Assembly (NCBI GenBank): GCA_030066475.1 | Contig: JASJBO010000105.1 | Coordinates: 1 to 37,609 of the forward strand | DNA: 37,609 bases | Source of the DNA: Myxococcota bacterium | GTDB taxonomy: Bacteria > Myxococcota_A > UBA9160 > PR03 | Direction: 5' to 3' | Shown here: in pieces, positions 1 through 10,455 of the stretch | How positions within the stretch are numbered: the stretch's first letter is position 1 | Layout: every line of letters begins with the position of its first letter | Notes under the pieces: generated by a model | Database searches by the model: none | Seen by the model: only the letters and a program-made list of their open reading frames with translations | Told to the model about the DNA's origin: nothing | Made by a program: the position numbers and the translations under genes

Positions 1-660
1 CTGGTCGAGCTGGGCTGCGAGACCGACTTCGTGGCGCGCACCGACGACTTCCAGGGTCTGGCCTCGGCGCTGGCCGGCGTGGTGGCGGCCGACGCCTCGA
101 TCGACTCGCCCGAGGCGCTGGCCGACGCCGCGGTCGACGGCGAGAAGGTCTCCGAGCGCATCCAGGCTGCGATCGGCAAGCTGGGCGAGAACATGGTGGT
201 GAAGCGGGTCGCGCGGCTCGCCGTCGACGGGGCCGGCCGCGTCGGCGGCTATGTCCACGCGGGCGGCAAGCTGGGCGTGCTGGTGGGGCTCGCGACCGCT
301 GCGTCGGGCGACGCGGTCGACGCGGTGGCCCGCGACCTGGCCATGCACGTCGCGGCCGCCGACCCCTCTCCGCTCGCGATCGACCGCGACGGGGTGCCCG
401 CGGACGCGGTCGCCGCCGAGCGCGAGATCTTCCGCAAGCAGGCGCTCCAGAGCGGCAAGCCCGAGAAGATCGTCGACAAGATCGTCGACGGCCGGATCGG
501 CAAGTACTTCTCCGAGGTCTGCCTGGTCGAGCAGGCCTTCGTGAAGGACCCAGACCGCTCCGTGGGCGACGTGCTGAAGCAGGCCGCCTCGGAGCTCGGC
601 GCCGAGCTGGACGTGACCGGCTTCGTGCGCTTCAAGCTGGGGGAAGCGAGCGACTCGTGA
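1..660 (+). CDS. tsf: Elongation factor Ts, 5'-truncated by window edge
   Basis: EF-Ts is the guanine-nucleotide exchange factor that recycles EF-Tu during translation elongation. The reading frame is open from the first base and encodes 219 residues. The family signature appears near the start (CETDFVAR, fragment residues 6-13), which is the EF-Tu contact region just after the N-terminal UBA-like domain. The UBA domain and the true start therefore lie left of the window. The remaining core and the dimerisation-type subdomains (for example [10 protein letters not shown], and the C-terminal EQAFVKDP) look intact. The stop overlaps the pyrH GTG start (GTGA), so the two are probably translationally coupled. 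rpsB is normally upstream but is not visible. Identification is secure; only the N-terminus is missing. Confidence 0.96.
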   Translation: MVELGCETDFVARTDDFQGLASALAGVVAADASIDSPEALADAAVDGEKVSERIQAAIGKLGENMVVKRVARLAVDGAGRVGGYVHAGGKLGVLVGLATAASGDAVDAVARDLAMHVAAADPSPLAIDRDGVPADAVAAEREIFRKQALQSGKPEKIVDKIVDGRIGKYFSEVCLVEQAFVKDPDRSVGDVLKQAASELGAELDVTGFVRFKLGEASDS

Positions 661-1370
661 CGGCGGCGTACCGGCGCATCCTGCTCAAGCTCTCGGGCGA
701 AGGCCTCGCCGGTGACGGCGGGTTCGGGATCGCGCCGTCCGTGATCCGGGGGATCGCCGAGGAGATCGGCGAGATCCACCGTCTCGGCATCCAGATCGCC
801 ATCGTGATCGGCGGCGGCAACATCATCCGTGGCGTGAGCGCGTCCTCGCAGGGCATGGACCGCGCCACCGCCGACTACATGGGGATGATGGCCGGCGTGA
901 TCAACGGCGTGGCGCTCCAGGATGCGCTCGAGAAGGAGGACCTGCCGACGCGGGTGCTCTCGGCGCTCGAGATCAAGGAGGTCGCCGAGCCCTACATCCG
1001 GCGTCGCGCGATCCGGCACCTCGAGAAGGGCCGCGTCGTGGTCTTCGCCGCCGGCACCGGCAACCCCTACTTCACCACCGACACCGCGGCCGCGCTGCGC
1101 GCCGCCGAGGTGCACGCCGACCTGCTGATGAAGGCGACCCGCGTCGATGGCGTCTACAGCGCGGACCCCGAGAAGGACGCGGACGCGGTGCGCTACGACG
1201 AGCTCCGCTACGAGGACGCGATCCAGCGCGACCTCCGCTTCATGGACCAGACCGCCATCCAGCTCTGCCGCGAGAACGCGGTGCCGATCGTGGTGTTCGA
1301 CATGACCGTGCGGGGCAACATCCGCAAGGTCGTGGGCGGCGAGCGGGTGGGAACCCTGGTCGCCGGCTGA
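657..1370 (+). CDS. pyrH: UMP kinase (uridylate kinase)
   Basis: This cytosolic enzyme phosphorylates UMP to UDP with ATP, in pyrimidine nucleotide synthesis. The product has 237 residues, the normal bacterial length, and belongs to the amino-acid-kinase fold. The N-terminal phosphate loop LLKLSGEGL, the glycine-rich IGGGNIIRG segment, the [10 protein letters not shown] stretch and the [20 protein letters not shown] block are all typical of PyrH. Translation most likely starts at GTG 657, overlapping the tsf stop as GTGA. No strong Shine-Dalgarno sequence is evident, which fits translational coupling. It lies in the conserved tsf-pyrH-frr block. pyrG, the later CTP-forming step of the same pathway, is encoded 15 kb downstream. 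Confidence 0.97.
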   Translation: MTAAYRRILLKLSGEGLAGDGGFGIAPSVIRGIAEEIGEIHRLGIQIAIVIGGGNIIRGVSASSQGMDRATADYMGMMAGVINGVALQDALEKEDLPTRVLSALEIKEVAEPYIRRRAIRHLEKGRVVVFAAGTGNPYFTTDTAAALRAAEVHADLLMKATRVDGVYSADPEKDADAVRYDELRYEDAIQRDLRFMDQTAIQLCRENAVPIVVFDMTVRGNIRKVVGGERVGTLVAG

Positions 1371-1379
1371 GGAGGAGCC

Positions 1380-1952
1380 ATGGCAGACGGCGGCGAGCTG
1401 CAGCTCGTGACGAGCGAGGCGAGAGAGGGCATGGAGAAGTCGATCGGCCACTTCAAGGCCGATCTCCGCAAGGTGCGCACCGGGCGCGCCAACGCGGCCC
1501 TGCTCGACGGCATCCAGGTGGACTACTACGGCACGCCCACCCCCCTGAACCAGCTCGCCAACCTGAACACCCCCGATCCGCGCCTGATCGTGATCTCGCC
1601 CTACGACAAGGGCTCGCTCCAGGCCATCGAGAAGGCGATCCAGGCCTCCGACCTGGGGCTCACGCCCGCCAACGACGGCAAGGTCGTGCGGATCCCGATC
1701 CCGCCGCTCACCGAGGAGCGCCGCAAGGAGCTGGTCAAGCACGTCCGCAAGCTGGCCGAAGATCACAAGCTGGGGGTCCGGGACGCCCGGCGCGAGGCGC
1801 TCGCGGCCCTCAAGTCGTTCGAGGCCGACGGGGATCTCCCGGCCGACGACCGGCGCCGCGGCGAGAAGCAGGTCCAGGATCTGACCGACGCGCACGTGAA
1901 GCAGATCGACGAGCTCGCCGACCAGAAGGAGCAGGAGATCCTCCAGGTCTAG
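1380..1952 (+). CDS. frr: Ribosome recycling factor
   Basis: RRF works with EF-G to split post-termination ribosomes. The product has 190 residues, close to the usual 185. Characteristic segments are KVRTGRANAALLDGIQVDYYG, with the conserved arginine of the three-helix bundle, then TPLNQLANLNTPDPRLIVISPYD from the second domain and IPPLTEERRKELVK. The ATG at 1380 is preceded by a strong AGGAGGAG ribosome-binding site, and the gene begins 9 bp after the pyrH stop. Only four bases separate its TAG from uppS, so it belongs to the same operon. No odd features. Confidence 0.97.
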   Translation: MADGGELQLVTSEAREGMEKSIGHFKADLRKVRTGRANAALLDGIQVDYYGTPTPLNQLANLNTPDPRLIVISPYDKGSLQAIEKAIQASDLGLTPANDGKVVRIPIPPLTEERRKELVKHVRKLAEDHKLGVRDARREALAALKSFEADGDLPADDRRRGEKQVQDLTDAHVKQIDELADQKEQEILQV

Positions 1953-1956
1953 ACCC

Positions 1957-2697
1957 ATGCAGGAGCGCCGCATCCGAGCCGAGGGACTGCCGCGCCACGT
2001 CGCCATCATCATGGACGGCAACGGGCGCTGGGCCGAGGCCCAGGGGCGCGACCGCACGTGGGGGCACCGCGCCGGGCTGGAAGCCGTGCGCGCCGTGGTG
2101 CGCGCGGCGCACGAGCTGGGCATCCCCCGGCTCACCCTCTACGCCTTCTCGACCGAGAACTGGGCGCGCCCCAAGAACGAGGTCGACGAGCTGATGCGGA
2201 TTCTCGAGAGCTACCTCGACAGCGAGGTCGAAGAGGTGCACCGCAACGGCATCCGGGTGCGGGCGATCGGTCGCCTCGAGCGGCTGCCGCAGGCCGTGCA
2301 GCGCAAGCTCCAGCAGGCCACCGAGCGGACCCGCGACAACGACCAGATGGAGCTGTGCTTCGCGCTCTCCTACGGTGCTCGCACCGAGATCGCCGACGCG
2401 GCGCGACGCATCGCCGAGGACGCGCTGGCGGGCCAGCTCGACCCGAAGCAGATCGACGAGAAGACCTTCGGCGCCTACCTCTACGCGCCCGACCTGCCCG
2501 ACCCCGACCTGCTGATCCGCACCGGCGGCGAGTCGCGCGTCTCGAACTTCCTGCTCTGGCAGATCGCCTACTCCGAGCTCTACATCACCGAGGTGCTGTG
2601 GCCGGACTTCCGCAAGTCCGACCTGGTCGACGCGATCGGCGTCTACCAGAACCGCGAGCGGCGCTACGGCCTCACCTCGGCGCAGGTGCGGGAGTGA
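1957..2697 (+). CDS. uppS: Undecaprenyl diphosphate synthase (cis-prenyltransferase)
   Basis: UppS condenses farnesyl diphosphate with eight isopentenyl diphosphates in cis, giving the C55 carrier lipid for peptidoglycan and O-antigen. The product has 246 residues. The catalytic signature IIMDGNGRWA is present, with the metal-binding aspartate at residue 20. The other family motifs are LTLYAFSTENW, LSYGARTEI and the C-terminal PDPDLLIRTGGESRVSNFLLWQIAYSE. The ATG at 1957 lies 4 bp after frr. Its stop overlaps the next gene, dxr, as GTGA. In many proteobacteria cdsA sits between uppS and dxr; here the two genes abut directly. Pairing with dxr links isoprenoid precursor supply to its use. Confidence 0.97.
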   Translation: MQERRIRAEGLPRHVAIIMDGNGRWAEAQGRDRTWGHRAGLEAVRAVVRAAHELGIPRLTLYAFSTENWARPKNEVDELMRILESYLDSEVEEVHRNGIRVRAIGRLERLPQAVQRKLQQATERTRDNDQMELCFALSYGARTEIADAARRIAEDALAGQLDPKQIDEKTFGAYLYAPDLPDPDLLIRTGGESRVSNFLLWQIAYSELYITEVLWPDFRKSDLVDAIGVYQNRERRYGLTSAQVRE

Positions 2698-3863
2698 GCC
2701 GGCGACTCGCCGTTCTCGGTAGCACCGGGAGCATCGGCACCCAGACACTGGAGGTCGCGCGGGCCTTCCCCGAGCGCTTCGAGGTGGTCGCGCTGGCGGC
2801 GGGACGGCGCGTCGCCGACCTGGCCGAGCAGGTCCGGACCTTCCGCCCGGCGCTGGTGGCGGTGGCCGAGGCCGAGGGGGCCCGGGCGCTGCGCGAGGCG
2901 CTGGGCGCCGAGGCCGCGGGGATCGAGATCGCCGTGGGCGAGGCGGGGCTGTGCGCCGTCGCCGAGGCGCCGGCCGACCTGGTGGTCTCCGGGCTGGTCG
3001 GAGCGGTCGGGCTCGCGCCCACCCTGGCGGCGATCCGCGCGGGCCGTGACGTGGCGCTCGCCAACAAGGAGGTGCTGGTCACGGCCGGCGCCCTGGTGAT
3101 GCGCGAGGTGCGGGCGCACGGCGGGGTGCTGCTGCCGGTGGACAGCGAGCACAGCGCGATCTTCCAGGCCCTGGCCGGGCAGCGCCGCGAGGACGTGGCC
3201 CGCCTGCTGCTCACCGCCTCGGGGGGGCCGTTCCGCACCTGGCCGGCCGAGCGCATCGCCCGCGCGTCACGCGAGGAGGCCCTCGCGCATCCCAACTGGG
3301 ACATGGGGCCCAAGATCACGGTCGACTCGGCGACGCTGATGAACAAGGGCCTCGAGGTGATCGAGGCGCGCTGGCTGTTCGGCCTGCCTCCCGACCGCGT
3401 CGACGTGGTGGTGCACCCGCAGTCGATCGTGCACTCGCTGGTCGAGATGTGCGACGGCTCGGTGCTGGCGCAGCTCGGTCTGCCCGACATGCGGGTGCCG
3501 ATCGCGGTGGCCCTGGCGCACCCCGAGCGGCTGCCGCTCGACCTGCCGCGTCTCGACCTGGCCCGGATCGCCCGGCTCGACTTCGAGGCGCCCGATGCGA
3601 AGCGCTTCCCGTGCCTCGAGCTGGCCTATCGCGCGCTCGACGGGGGCGAGGCCGCGCCGGCGGTGCTGAACGCCGCCAACGAGGTCACGGTGGCGGCGTT
3701 CCTGGAGGGCGCGATCCCGTTCCCCGCGATCGCGGCCGTCAACGGGGCCGTGCTCGAGAGCCACCTGCGCGAGGCGGGCGGAAGCGCGCTGCGCGATCGG
3801 GCCGACGTGGCCGCCGCCGACGGGTGGGCGCGCGCTCGGGCGCGCGAGGAGCTGGCCGGATGA
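2694..3863 (+). CDS. dxr: 1-deoxy-D-xylulose 5-phosphate reductoisomerase
   Basis: Dxr converts DXP to 2-C-methyl-D-erythritol 4-phosphate with NADPH, the committed step of the MEP isoprenoid pathway. The product has 389 residues, normal length. The NADPH-binding GSTGSIGTQTL lies at the N-terminus. Metal and substrate motifs follow: LLPVDSEHSAIFQ, TASGGPFR, the NWDMGPKITVDSATLMNKGLE type segment and VLNAANEVTVAAFLEG. The start was set at GTG 2694 because it overlaps the uppS stop (GTGA) and places the Rossmann motif at residue 8; the frame stays open further upstream only as a shadow of uppS. The 3' end overlaps rseP by ATGA. Confidence 0.96.
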   Translation: MSRRLAVLGSTGSIGTQTLEVARAFPERFEVVALAAGRRVADLAEQVRTFRPALVAVAEAEGARALREALGAEAAGIEIAVGEAGLCAVAEAPADLVVSGLVGAVGLAPTLAAIRAGRDVALANKEVLVTAGALVMREVRAHGGVLLPVDSEHSAIFQALAGQRREDVARLLLTASGGPFRTWPAERIARASREEALAHPNWDMGPKITVDSATLMNKGLEVIEARWLFGLPPDRVDVVVHPQSIVHSLVEMCDGSVLAQLGLPDMRVPIAVALAHPERLPLDLPRLDLARIARLDFEAPDAKRFPCLELAYRALDGGEAAPAVLNAANEVTVAAFLEGAIPFPAIAAVNGAVLESHLREAGGSALRDRADVAAADGWARARAREELAG

Positions 3864-5545
3864 GCGCGCTGTCGTTCGTGTTCGCCTTCGTCCTGATGCT
3901 GGGCGTGCTGATCTTCGTGCACGAGTTCGGCCACTTCATCGTCGCGAAGATGTGCGGCGTGAAGGTGCTGAAGTTCTCGCTGGGCTTCGGTCCCCCGATC
4001 GGGATCGGGCGCTACCGCCTGCAGTTCCGGCGCGGCGAGACCGAGTACGTGGCCGCGTGGTTCCCGCTGGGCGGCTTCGTCAAGATGCTCGGCGAGAACC
4101 CGGACGAGGAGGACACGCCCGAGACGCTGGCCGAGGCCGATCGCGCCTTCAACCACAAGCCGGTGTGGCAGCGCCTGGCGATCCTGTTCGCCGGGCCGGG
4201 CATGAACCTGCTGTTGCCCGTCGTGATCTTCGCGGTGGCGCTGGCCGTCGGCATGCCGAGCCCCGAGCCGGTGATCGGGACGGTCGAGCGCGGCTCGCCG
4301 GCGGCCGCCGCCGGCCTGGCGCCCGACGACCGGCTGCTGACGGTCGACGGCGAGCCCGTCGCCTGGTGGGACGACGTGGAAGGCGCCGTGCGAGCCGCCC
4401 CCGGTCGCACGCTCGCGCTCGACGTCGAGCGCGGCGGCGAGCGGCTCGCCGTCGAGCTGCCGGTGGACGCCCGCTCGGGCCTCGATCCGTTCGGCAACCC
4501 CACCGAGATCGGCTGGGCGGGCCTCGGGCACGCGCGCCTGAGCGCCGTGGTCGGGATCCCCGACGCGACCTCTCCCGCGGCCGGAACCGCGCTGCGCTCC
4601 GGCGACCGCATCACCGCGGTGGACGGCGAGCCGGTCGAGGACTGGGTCGGGTTCGCGGCCCGCTACGCCGCGGGCGAGGGAGAGGTGGAGCTCGCGGTCG
4701 AACGTCGGCTCGGGACCGACCCGGAGGCCGCGCCCGAGACCGACACGGTGCGCGTCCCCGCGGTGGGCTCGGTGGACGCGCTCGGCGTGGTGCCGGCGAC
4801 GGCCCTGATCGCCGAGGTCTCGCCCGACTCGCCGGCCGACCGCGGCGGGCTCGAGGCGGGCGACCTGATCGTCGCGGTCGAGGGCGAGCCGGTGGGCAGC
4901 TTCGCGTCGTTCGCCGAGCTGGTGCGCAGCAGCGAGGGGCGCGCGCTCGCGATCACCTATGCGCGGACCGGCGAGCGCTTCGACGTCGAGATCGCGCCCG
5001 AGCTGCGCGAGGCGGACATGGGCCTCGGCATCCCCGAGGAGCGCTACCTGATCGGGATCACCGCGCGCGCCGCGGCCGTGATCGGCGCGGTCGGAGTCGA
5101 CCAGGAGCTGAACCCGCTGCGCTCGATTCCGCGCGCCGTGGCCATGACGGCCGACATCACGCGCACCTTCCTGGGCGGCCTCAAGCGCCTGGTCACCGGC
5201 GAGGTCTCGCGCAAGCAGGTGGCCGGCCCGATCGGCATCGCCGAGATCGCGCACAACGCGCTCCAGCGCGGCTGGTTCGCCTACCTGTCCACCTTGATCC
5301 TGATCAGCATCAACCTCGGCATCCTGAACCTGCTGCCGATCCCGGTGCTCGACGGGGGCCAGGCGCTGCTGGTCTCGATCGAGGGCATCAAGCGCTCGCC
5401 GGTCTCGCTGCGCACGCGCGAGGTCGCCCAGCAGATCGGCGTCACGGTGCTGGTGATGCTGATGGGGCTGGCCTTCTGGAACGACCTGTCGCGCCACTGG
5501 CTCCGCTTCATCGACTGGGTGAAGCAGAGCGCCGGCCTCTCCTGA
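3860..5545 (+). CDS. rseP: RseP-type site-2 intramembrane zinc metalloprotease with three PDZ modules
   Basis: RseP enzymes cut single-pass membrane substrates such as anti-sigma factors and remnant signal peptides inside the inner membrane. The HEFGH zinc motif is at residues 21-25 in the first hydrophobic helix. The third ligand motif, LDGG, has its aspartate at residue 498 near the C-terminal membrane segments (ISINLGILNLLPIPVLDGG). The 561-residue product is about 110 longer than E. coli RseP (450). The extra length lies in the periplasmic part, where I read three PDZ-like units instead of two. These are roughly residues 135-200 (GSPAAAAGL), 228-285 (TSPAAGTALRSGDRITAVDGEPV) and 315-379 (DSPADRGGLEAGDLIVAVEGEPV). 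The ATG at 3860 overlaps the dxr stop (ATGA). Function is secure; the number of PDZ units is my reading. Confidence 0.95.
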   Translation: MSALSFVFAFVLMLGVLIFVHEFGHFIVAKMCGVKVLKFSLGFGPPIGIGRYRLQFRRGETEYVAAWFPLGGFVKMLGENPDEEDTPETLAEADRAFNHKPVWQRLAILFAGPGMNLLLPVVIFAVALAVGMPSPEPVIGTVERGSPAAAAGLAPDDRLLTVDGEPVAWWDDVEGAVRAAPGRTLALDVERGGERLAVELPVDARSGLDPFGNPTEIGWAGLGHARLSAVVGIPDATSPAAGTALRSGDRITAVDGEPVEDWVGFAARYAAGEGEVELAVERRLGTDPEAAPETDTVRVPAVGSVDALGVVPATALIAEVSPDSPADRGGLEAGDLIVAVEGEPVGSFASFAELVRSSEGRALAITYARTGERFDVEIAPELREADMGLGIPEERYLIGITARAAAVIGAVGVDQELNPLRSIPRAVAMTADITRTFLGGLKRLVTGEVSRKQVAGPIGIAEIAHNALQRGWFAYLSTLILISINLGILNLLPIPVLDGGQALLVSIEGIKRSPVSLRTREVAQQIGVTVLVMLMGLAFWNDLSRHWLRFIDWVKQSAGLS

Positions 5546-5552
5546 CCCACGC

Positions 5553-6290
5553 GTGTCCGGCTCCCCGCTGATCCTGGCGCTCGAGACCGCCACCGACGTG
5601 GTGGGCGTGGCGCTGGTGCGCGGCGGCGAGGTGCTCGCCGCCTGGCGCGACCTGGGCCGCGCGCGGCCGGCCTCCGAGGCGCTGCTGCCGGCGGTCGACG
5701 CGGTGCTCGCGAAGGGCGGGGTGGCGCTCGCCGCGGTCGAGGCGTTCGCGGTCTCGATCGGGCCCGGCTCGTTCACCGGGCTGCGCGTGGGCGTGGCGAC
5801 GGTGAAGGGGCTGGCCTTCGGGGAGGAGCGCCCCGTCGCGGCGGTGCCCACGCTGGCGGCCCTGGCGGCGCTGGCGGGCCCGCGTCCCGGGCCGGTGGCG
5901 GCGCTCCTCGATGCTCGACGCGGAGAAGTGTATGCCGCGGTGTATCCGGGCGACGAGTCCACCGACCCGCTGCTCGAGCCCGGCGTGTTCCGGCCCGACG
6001 AGCTCGCCGCGGCGCTGCCCGCGGGCGGGGCGGCCGCGGTGGGGGAGGGCGTCGCGATCGCGGCGGACGCGCTGCGCGGGCGCTGGGGCGCCGACCTCGA
6101 GCTGCTGCCGCCGCCCGCCGGCCACCCCGATCCGGTCGCCGTCGCGCGCCTCGGCGGGCGCCTGCTGGCGGCCGGCGCCGGGCTCGAGGCGGCCGCCCTG
6201 GTGCCGCGCTACGTGCGCCGCGCGGAGGCCGAGGTGCGCCGCACCGGGGAGCGCTTCGAGCGCTTTGACACCCTCGAAAAGCTCCCGTAG
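5553..6290 (+). CDS. tsaB: tRNA threonylcarbamoyladenosine biosynthesis protein TsaB
   Basis: TsaB is the non-catalytic ASKHA-fold partner that dimerises with TsaD to make t6A37 in ANN-decoding tRNAs. The product has 245 residues. The N-terminal [15 protein letters not shown] phosphate-type motif and the [22 protein letters not shown] block are diagnostic. The C-terminal half is alanine- and proline-rich and poorly conserved, as is usual in this family. A GTG at 5553, 7 bp after rseP, is the likely start. It is the last gene of the operon: the next gene, ilvC, follows after 89 bp, and a promoter-like sequence overlaps the 3' end of tsaB. tsaB is often found at this position after rseP in Deltaproteobacteria. 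Confidence 0.92.
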   Translation: MSGSPLILALETATDVVGVALVRGGEVLAAWRDLGRARPASEALLPAVDAVLAKGGVALAAVEAFAVSIGPGSFTGLRVGVATVKGLAFGEERPVAAVPTLAALAALAGPRPGPVAALLDARRGEVYAAVYPGDESTDPLLEPGVFRPDELAAALPAGGAAAVGEGVAIAADALRGRWGADLELLPPPAGHPDPVAVARLGGRLLAAGAGLEAAALVPRYVRRAEAEVRRTGERFERFDTLEKLP

Positions 6291-6293
6291 CTT
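6265..6293 (+). promoter_or_regulatory. Candidate sigma70 promoter for the ilvC operon
   Basis: A perfect -35 hexamer, TTGACA (6265-6270), is followed by a 17-bp spacer and TAGCTT (6288-6293), which keeps the T1, A2 and T6 positions of the -10 box. It straddles the tsaB stop and would start transcription near 6300, giving an 80-nt ilvC leader. The TTGAC-17-TA arrangement recurs upstream of rplM and pyrG in this window. Confidence 0.6.
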
Positions 6294-6379
6294 CACGACT
6301 TACGCCGACGCAGCGAGGCCGCGCGCGAGCTGCCCGACCCCCGTCGGCCCCCCTTTCACGAGGAAAGAGAACGCCACCG

Positions 6380-7402
6380 ATGGACCTTCGCATCTTCTAC
6401 GACAAGGACGCCGACCTGGCCCGTCTGGACGGCAAGACCGTGGCCGTGATCGGCTACGGCAGCCAGGGCCACGCCCACACGCTCAACCTGCGCGATTCGG
6501 GCGTCTCGGTGGTCGTGGGGCTGCGCAAGGACTCGGGCTCGCGCCCCAAGGCCGAGGCCGAGGGGCTGCGCGTGCTGACCCCGGCCGAGGCCGCGCGCGA
6601 GGCCGACGTGGTGATGCTCACCGTGCCCGACGAGAACGCCGCCGACATCTACCGCGAGGAGATCGGCCCGAACCTGGTGCCGGGCAACTACCTGGCGGTG
6701 GCGCACGGCTTCAACATCCACTTCGGCCAGATCCAGGCGCCCGACGGCGTGGGCGTGTTCATGGTCGCGCCCAAGGGGCCGGGCCACAACGTGCGCGCCC
6801 ACTACGAGGAGGGGAAGGGCGTGCCGTGCCTCGTGGCCGTCGAGAAGGACCCGCAGGGCGACACGCTCCAGGTCGCGCTCGCCTACGCCGTGGGCATCGG
6901 CGGCGGCCGCGCCGGCATCATCGAGACCAACTTCCGCGAGGAGACCGAGACCGATCTGTTCGGCGAGCAGGCGGTGCTGTGCGGCGGGCTCACGGCGCTG
7001 ATGCAGGCCGGCTACGAGACGCTGGTCGAGGCGGGCTACTCGCCCGAGATGGCCTACTTCGAGACGATCCACGAGGTGAAGCTGATCGTCGACTTCATCT
7101 ACGAGGGCGGCATCTCGAACATGCGGTACACGGTGTCGAACACCGCCGAGTACGGCGACCTGACGCGCGGCCCGCGCGTGATCGACGAGGGCGTGCGCGA
7201 GCGCATGCGCGAGATCCTGCGCGAGATCCAGACCGGCGCCTTCGCGCGCGAGTTCATCCTCGAGAACAAGGCGGGACGGCCCGGCTTCGAGGCGCTGCGG
7301 CGCCAGGGCGCCGAGCACCCGATGGAGGCGGTCGGGGCGCGGCTCCGGGGCCTGATGCCCTGGCTCCAGGAGAAGCGCCTGGTCGACCGCTCGAAGAACT
7401 GA
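6380..7402 (+). CDS. ilvC: Ketol-acid reductoisomerase (class I)
   Basis: IlvC performs the Mg-dependent alkyl shift and NAD(P)H reduction of acetolactate (or acetohydroxybutyrate) in valine, leucine and isoleucine synthesis. The 340 residues match the short class I form. The Rossmann motif [17 protein letters not shown] is at residues 26-42. The following loop ([12 protein letters not shown]) carries arginine, lysine and serines, which suggests NADPH use (inference). Catalytic-domain motifs include [11 protein letters not shown], the metal-binding [22 protein letters not shown], and [26 protein letters not shown] upstream of the ATG is a good ribosome-binding site. The acetolactate synthase genes that often precede ilvC are absent here; psd follows after 1 bp. 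Confidence 0.97.
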   Translation: MDLRIFYDKDADLARLDGKTVAVIGYGSQGHAHTLNLRDSGVSVVVGLRKDSGSRPKAEAEGLRVLTPAEAAREADVVMLTVPDENAADIYREEIGPNLVPGNYLAVAHGFNIHFGQIQAPDGVGVFMVAPKGPGHNVRAHYEEGKGVPCLVAVEKDPQGDTLQVALAYAVGIGGGRAGIIETNFREETETDLFGEQAVLCGGLTALMQAGYETLVEAGYSPEMAYFETIHEVKLIVDFIYEGGISNMRYTVSNTAEYGDLTRGPRVIDEGVRERMREILREIQTGAFAREFILENKAGRPGFEALRRQGAEHPMEAVGARLRGLMPWLQEKRLVDRSKN

Positions 7403-7403
7403 C

Positions 7404-8084
7404 GTGAGCGCGTCCGAGCCCGCGGCGCCGGTCTTCGCCGAGCGACCCACCGAGCGCGTGGTGCCGGACGCCTGGCGCTTCGCGGCCGTCCCGGCGGGGC
7501 TCGGAGTCGGGGCGCTCCTGCTCGGCGGGGGCTGGCTGGCGCTGCTGCTGCTCGGCCTCGCGGCCTTCGTGGTGGCGTTCTTCCGCAACCCCGAGCGGCC
7601 GCTGCCGCCCGACCCGCTGGCCGTGGTGGCGCCGGCCGACGGGCGCGTGATCGCGGTCGACGAGGTCGAGGAGGCCGACGGCCGCAAGGGCGTGCGGATC
7701 GGGATCTTCCTGTCGGTGTTCAACGTGCACGTGAACCGGGCGCCGCTGGCCGGGCGGGTGCGCTCGATCGCCCGGGGCGGCACGAAGTTCCTGGCCGCCT
7801 TCGACCCGCGCGGCGAGACCGAGAACGTGCGGCTCGCGATGGACCTCGAGCTGGCCGACGGGCGGGCGGTGCGCGTGACGCAGATCACCGGACTGGTCGC
7901 GCGCCGCATCGTGTGCCACCCGCAGGTGGGCGAGTGGCTCGGCCGCGGCGTGCGCTACGGCCTGATCCGCTTCGGCTCGCGCACCGACGTGCTGCTGCCG
8001 CCCGGCAGCGAGGCCCGCGTCCGGAAGGGCGACCGCGTGAAGGGCGGGCGCGACGTGATCGCCCGCCTCGAGGAGCCGGCGTGA
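7404..8084 (+). CDS. psd: Phosphatidylserine decarboxylase, short form (proenzyme)
   Basis: Psd decarboxylates phosphatidylserine to phosphatidylethanolamine using a pyruvoyl group made by self-cleavage. The product has 226 residues and is of the short PSD-A type. One or two hydrophobic segments (about residues 24-60) anchor it in the membrane. PADGRVIAV and the FNVHVNRAP histidine motif come next. The C-terminal cleavage site is RFGSRTDVLLP, where Ser192 would become the pyruvoyl residue. The GTG at 7404 lies 1 bp after ilvC, and the stop overlaps pssA as GTGA. It acts directly after PssA, encoded by the next gene, so the two consecutive phosphatidylethanolamine steps are translationally coupled. 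Confidence 0.95.
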   Translation: MSASEPAAPVFAERPTERVVPDAWRFAAVPAGLGVGALLLGGGWLALLLLGLAAFVVAFFRNPERPLPPDPLAVVAPADGRVIAVDEVEEADGRKGVRIGIFLSVFNVHVNRAPLAGRVRSIARGGTKFLAAFDPRGETENVRLAMDLELADGRAVRVTQITGLVARRIVCHPQVGEWLGRGVRYGLIRFGSRTDVLLPPGSEARVRKGDRVKGGRDVIARLEEPA

Positions 8085-8895
8085 GCGCGGGATCGATGGA
8101 GCCGCGCGGCCTGCGCCGCCGGCGGCGCCGCCGCCGCCGCGACGAGCCGCGGCGCGGGCTCTACCTGCTGCCGCAGCTCTTCACCACGGGCAACCTGTTC
8201 TTCGGCTTCTACGCGATCATCCAGTCGATCAGCGGCGAGTTCGACCGGGCCGCCCTCGGCATCGTGCTGGCCGGCGTCTTCGACGGGCTCGACGGCCGGG
8301 TGGCGCGGCTGGCGCGCTCCACCAGCCGCTTCGGCGGCGAGTACGACTCGATCGCCGACACCGTGAGCTTCGGCGTGGCGCCCGCGATCCTGGCCTACGA
8401 GGCCGGCAACCTGGCCGTGCTGGGCCGCAGCGGCTGGGTGATGTGCTTCCTGTTCACCGCCTGCGCGGCGCTGCGCCTGGCGCGCTTCAACGTCTCGCCG
8501 TCGCGCTACCGCGGGCGCTTCGAGGGCCTCCCCAGCCCGGCGGCGGCCGGCATGGTCGCCGCCACCCAGTGGTTCGTGTCGTTCCTGCGCGAGCAGGGCA
8601 TCCCCGTGATCGTGCCCGAGGCCGTGGTGGCGCTGTGCGCGACCACCCTGGGCCTGCTGATGGTGAGCGCGATCCCCTACCGCAGCTTCAAGGAGATCGA
8701 CGTCCGCCACTCCTACCGCACCGTGGTGCTGATGATCCTGGTGCTGGCCGTCGTCGTCCAGGAGCCCTACGTGTCGCTGTTCGCGATCGGCGTCTGCTAC
8801 GTCGTCGCGGGGCCCGTCGAGTGGCTGTGGCGGATGGCGATGCGGCGCCCGCTCCAGGAGATGGCGCCGCCCGAGCCTTCGCAGGAGACCAGCGC

Positions 8896-8899
<4 letters not shown>
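8081..8899 (+). CDS. pssA: CDP-diacylglycerol-serine O-phosphatidyltransferase
   Basis: PssA makes phosphatidylserine from CDP-diacylglycerol and serine in the inner membrane. The CDP-alcohol phosphatidyltransferase signature DG(x2)AR(x8)G(x3)D(x3)D is complete ([23 protein letters not shown]). Several hydrophobic segments follow, so this is a type II integral membrane enzyme of 272 residues. GTG 8081 was preferred as start: it overlaps the psd stop and has GAGGAG five bases upstream. An in-frame ATG at 8096 is possible. A run of nine arginines (about residues 12-20) precedes the first membrane segment, giving a very basic cytosolic N-terminus. The CDP-diacylglycerol substrate needs CdsA, whose gene is not seen in this window. 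The stop overlaps leuA (ATGA). Confidence 0.95.
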
Positions 8900-10454
<1,555 letters not shown>

Positions 10455-10455
<1 letters not shown>

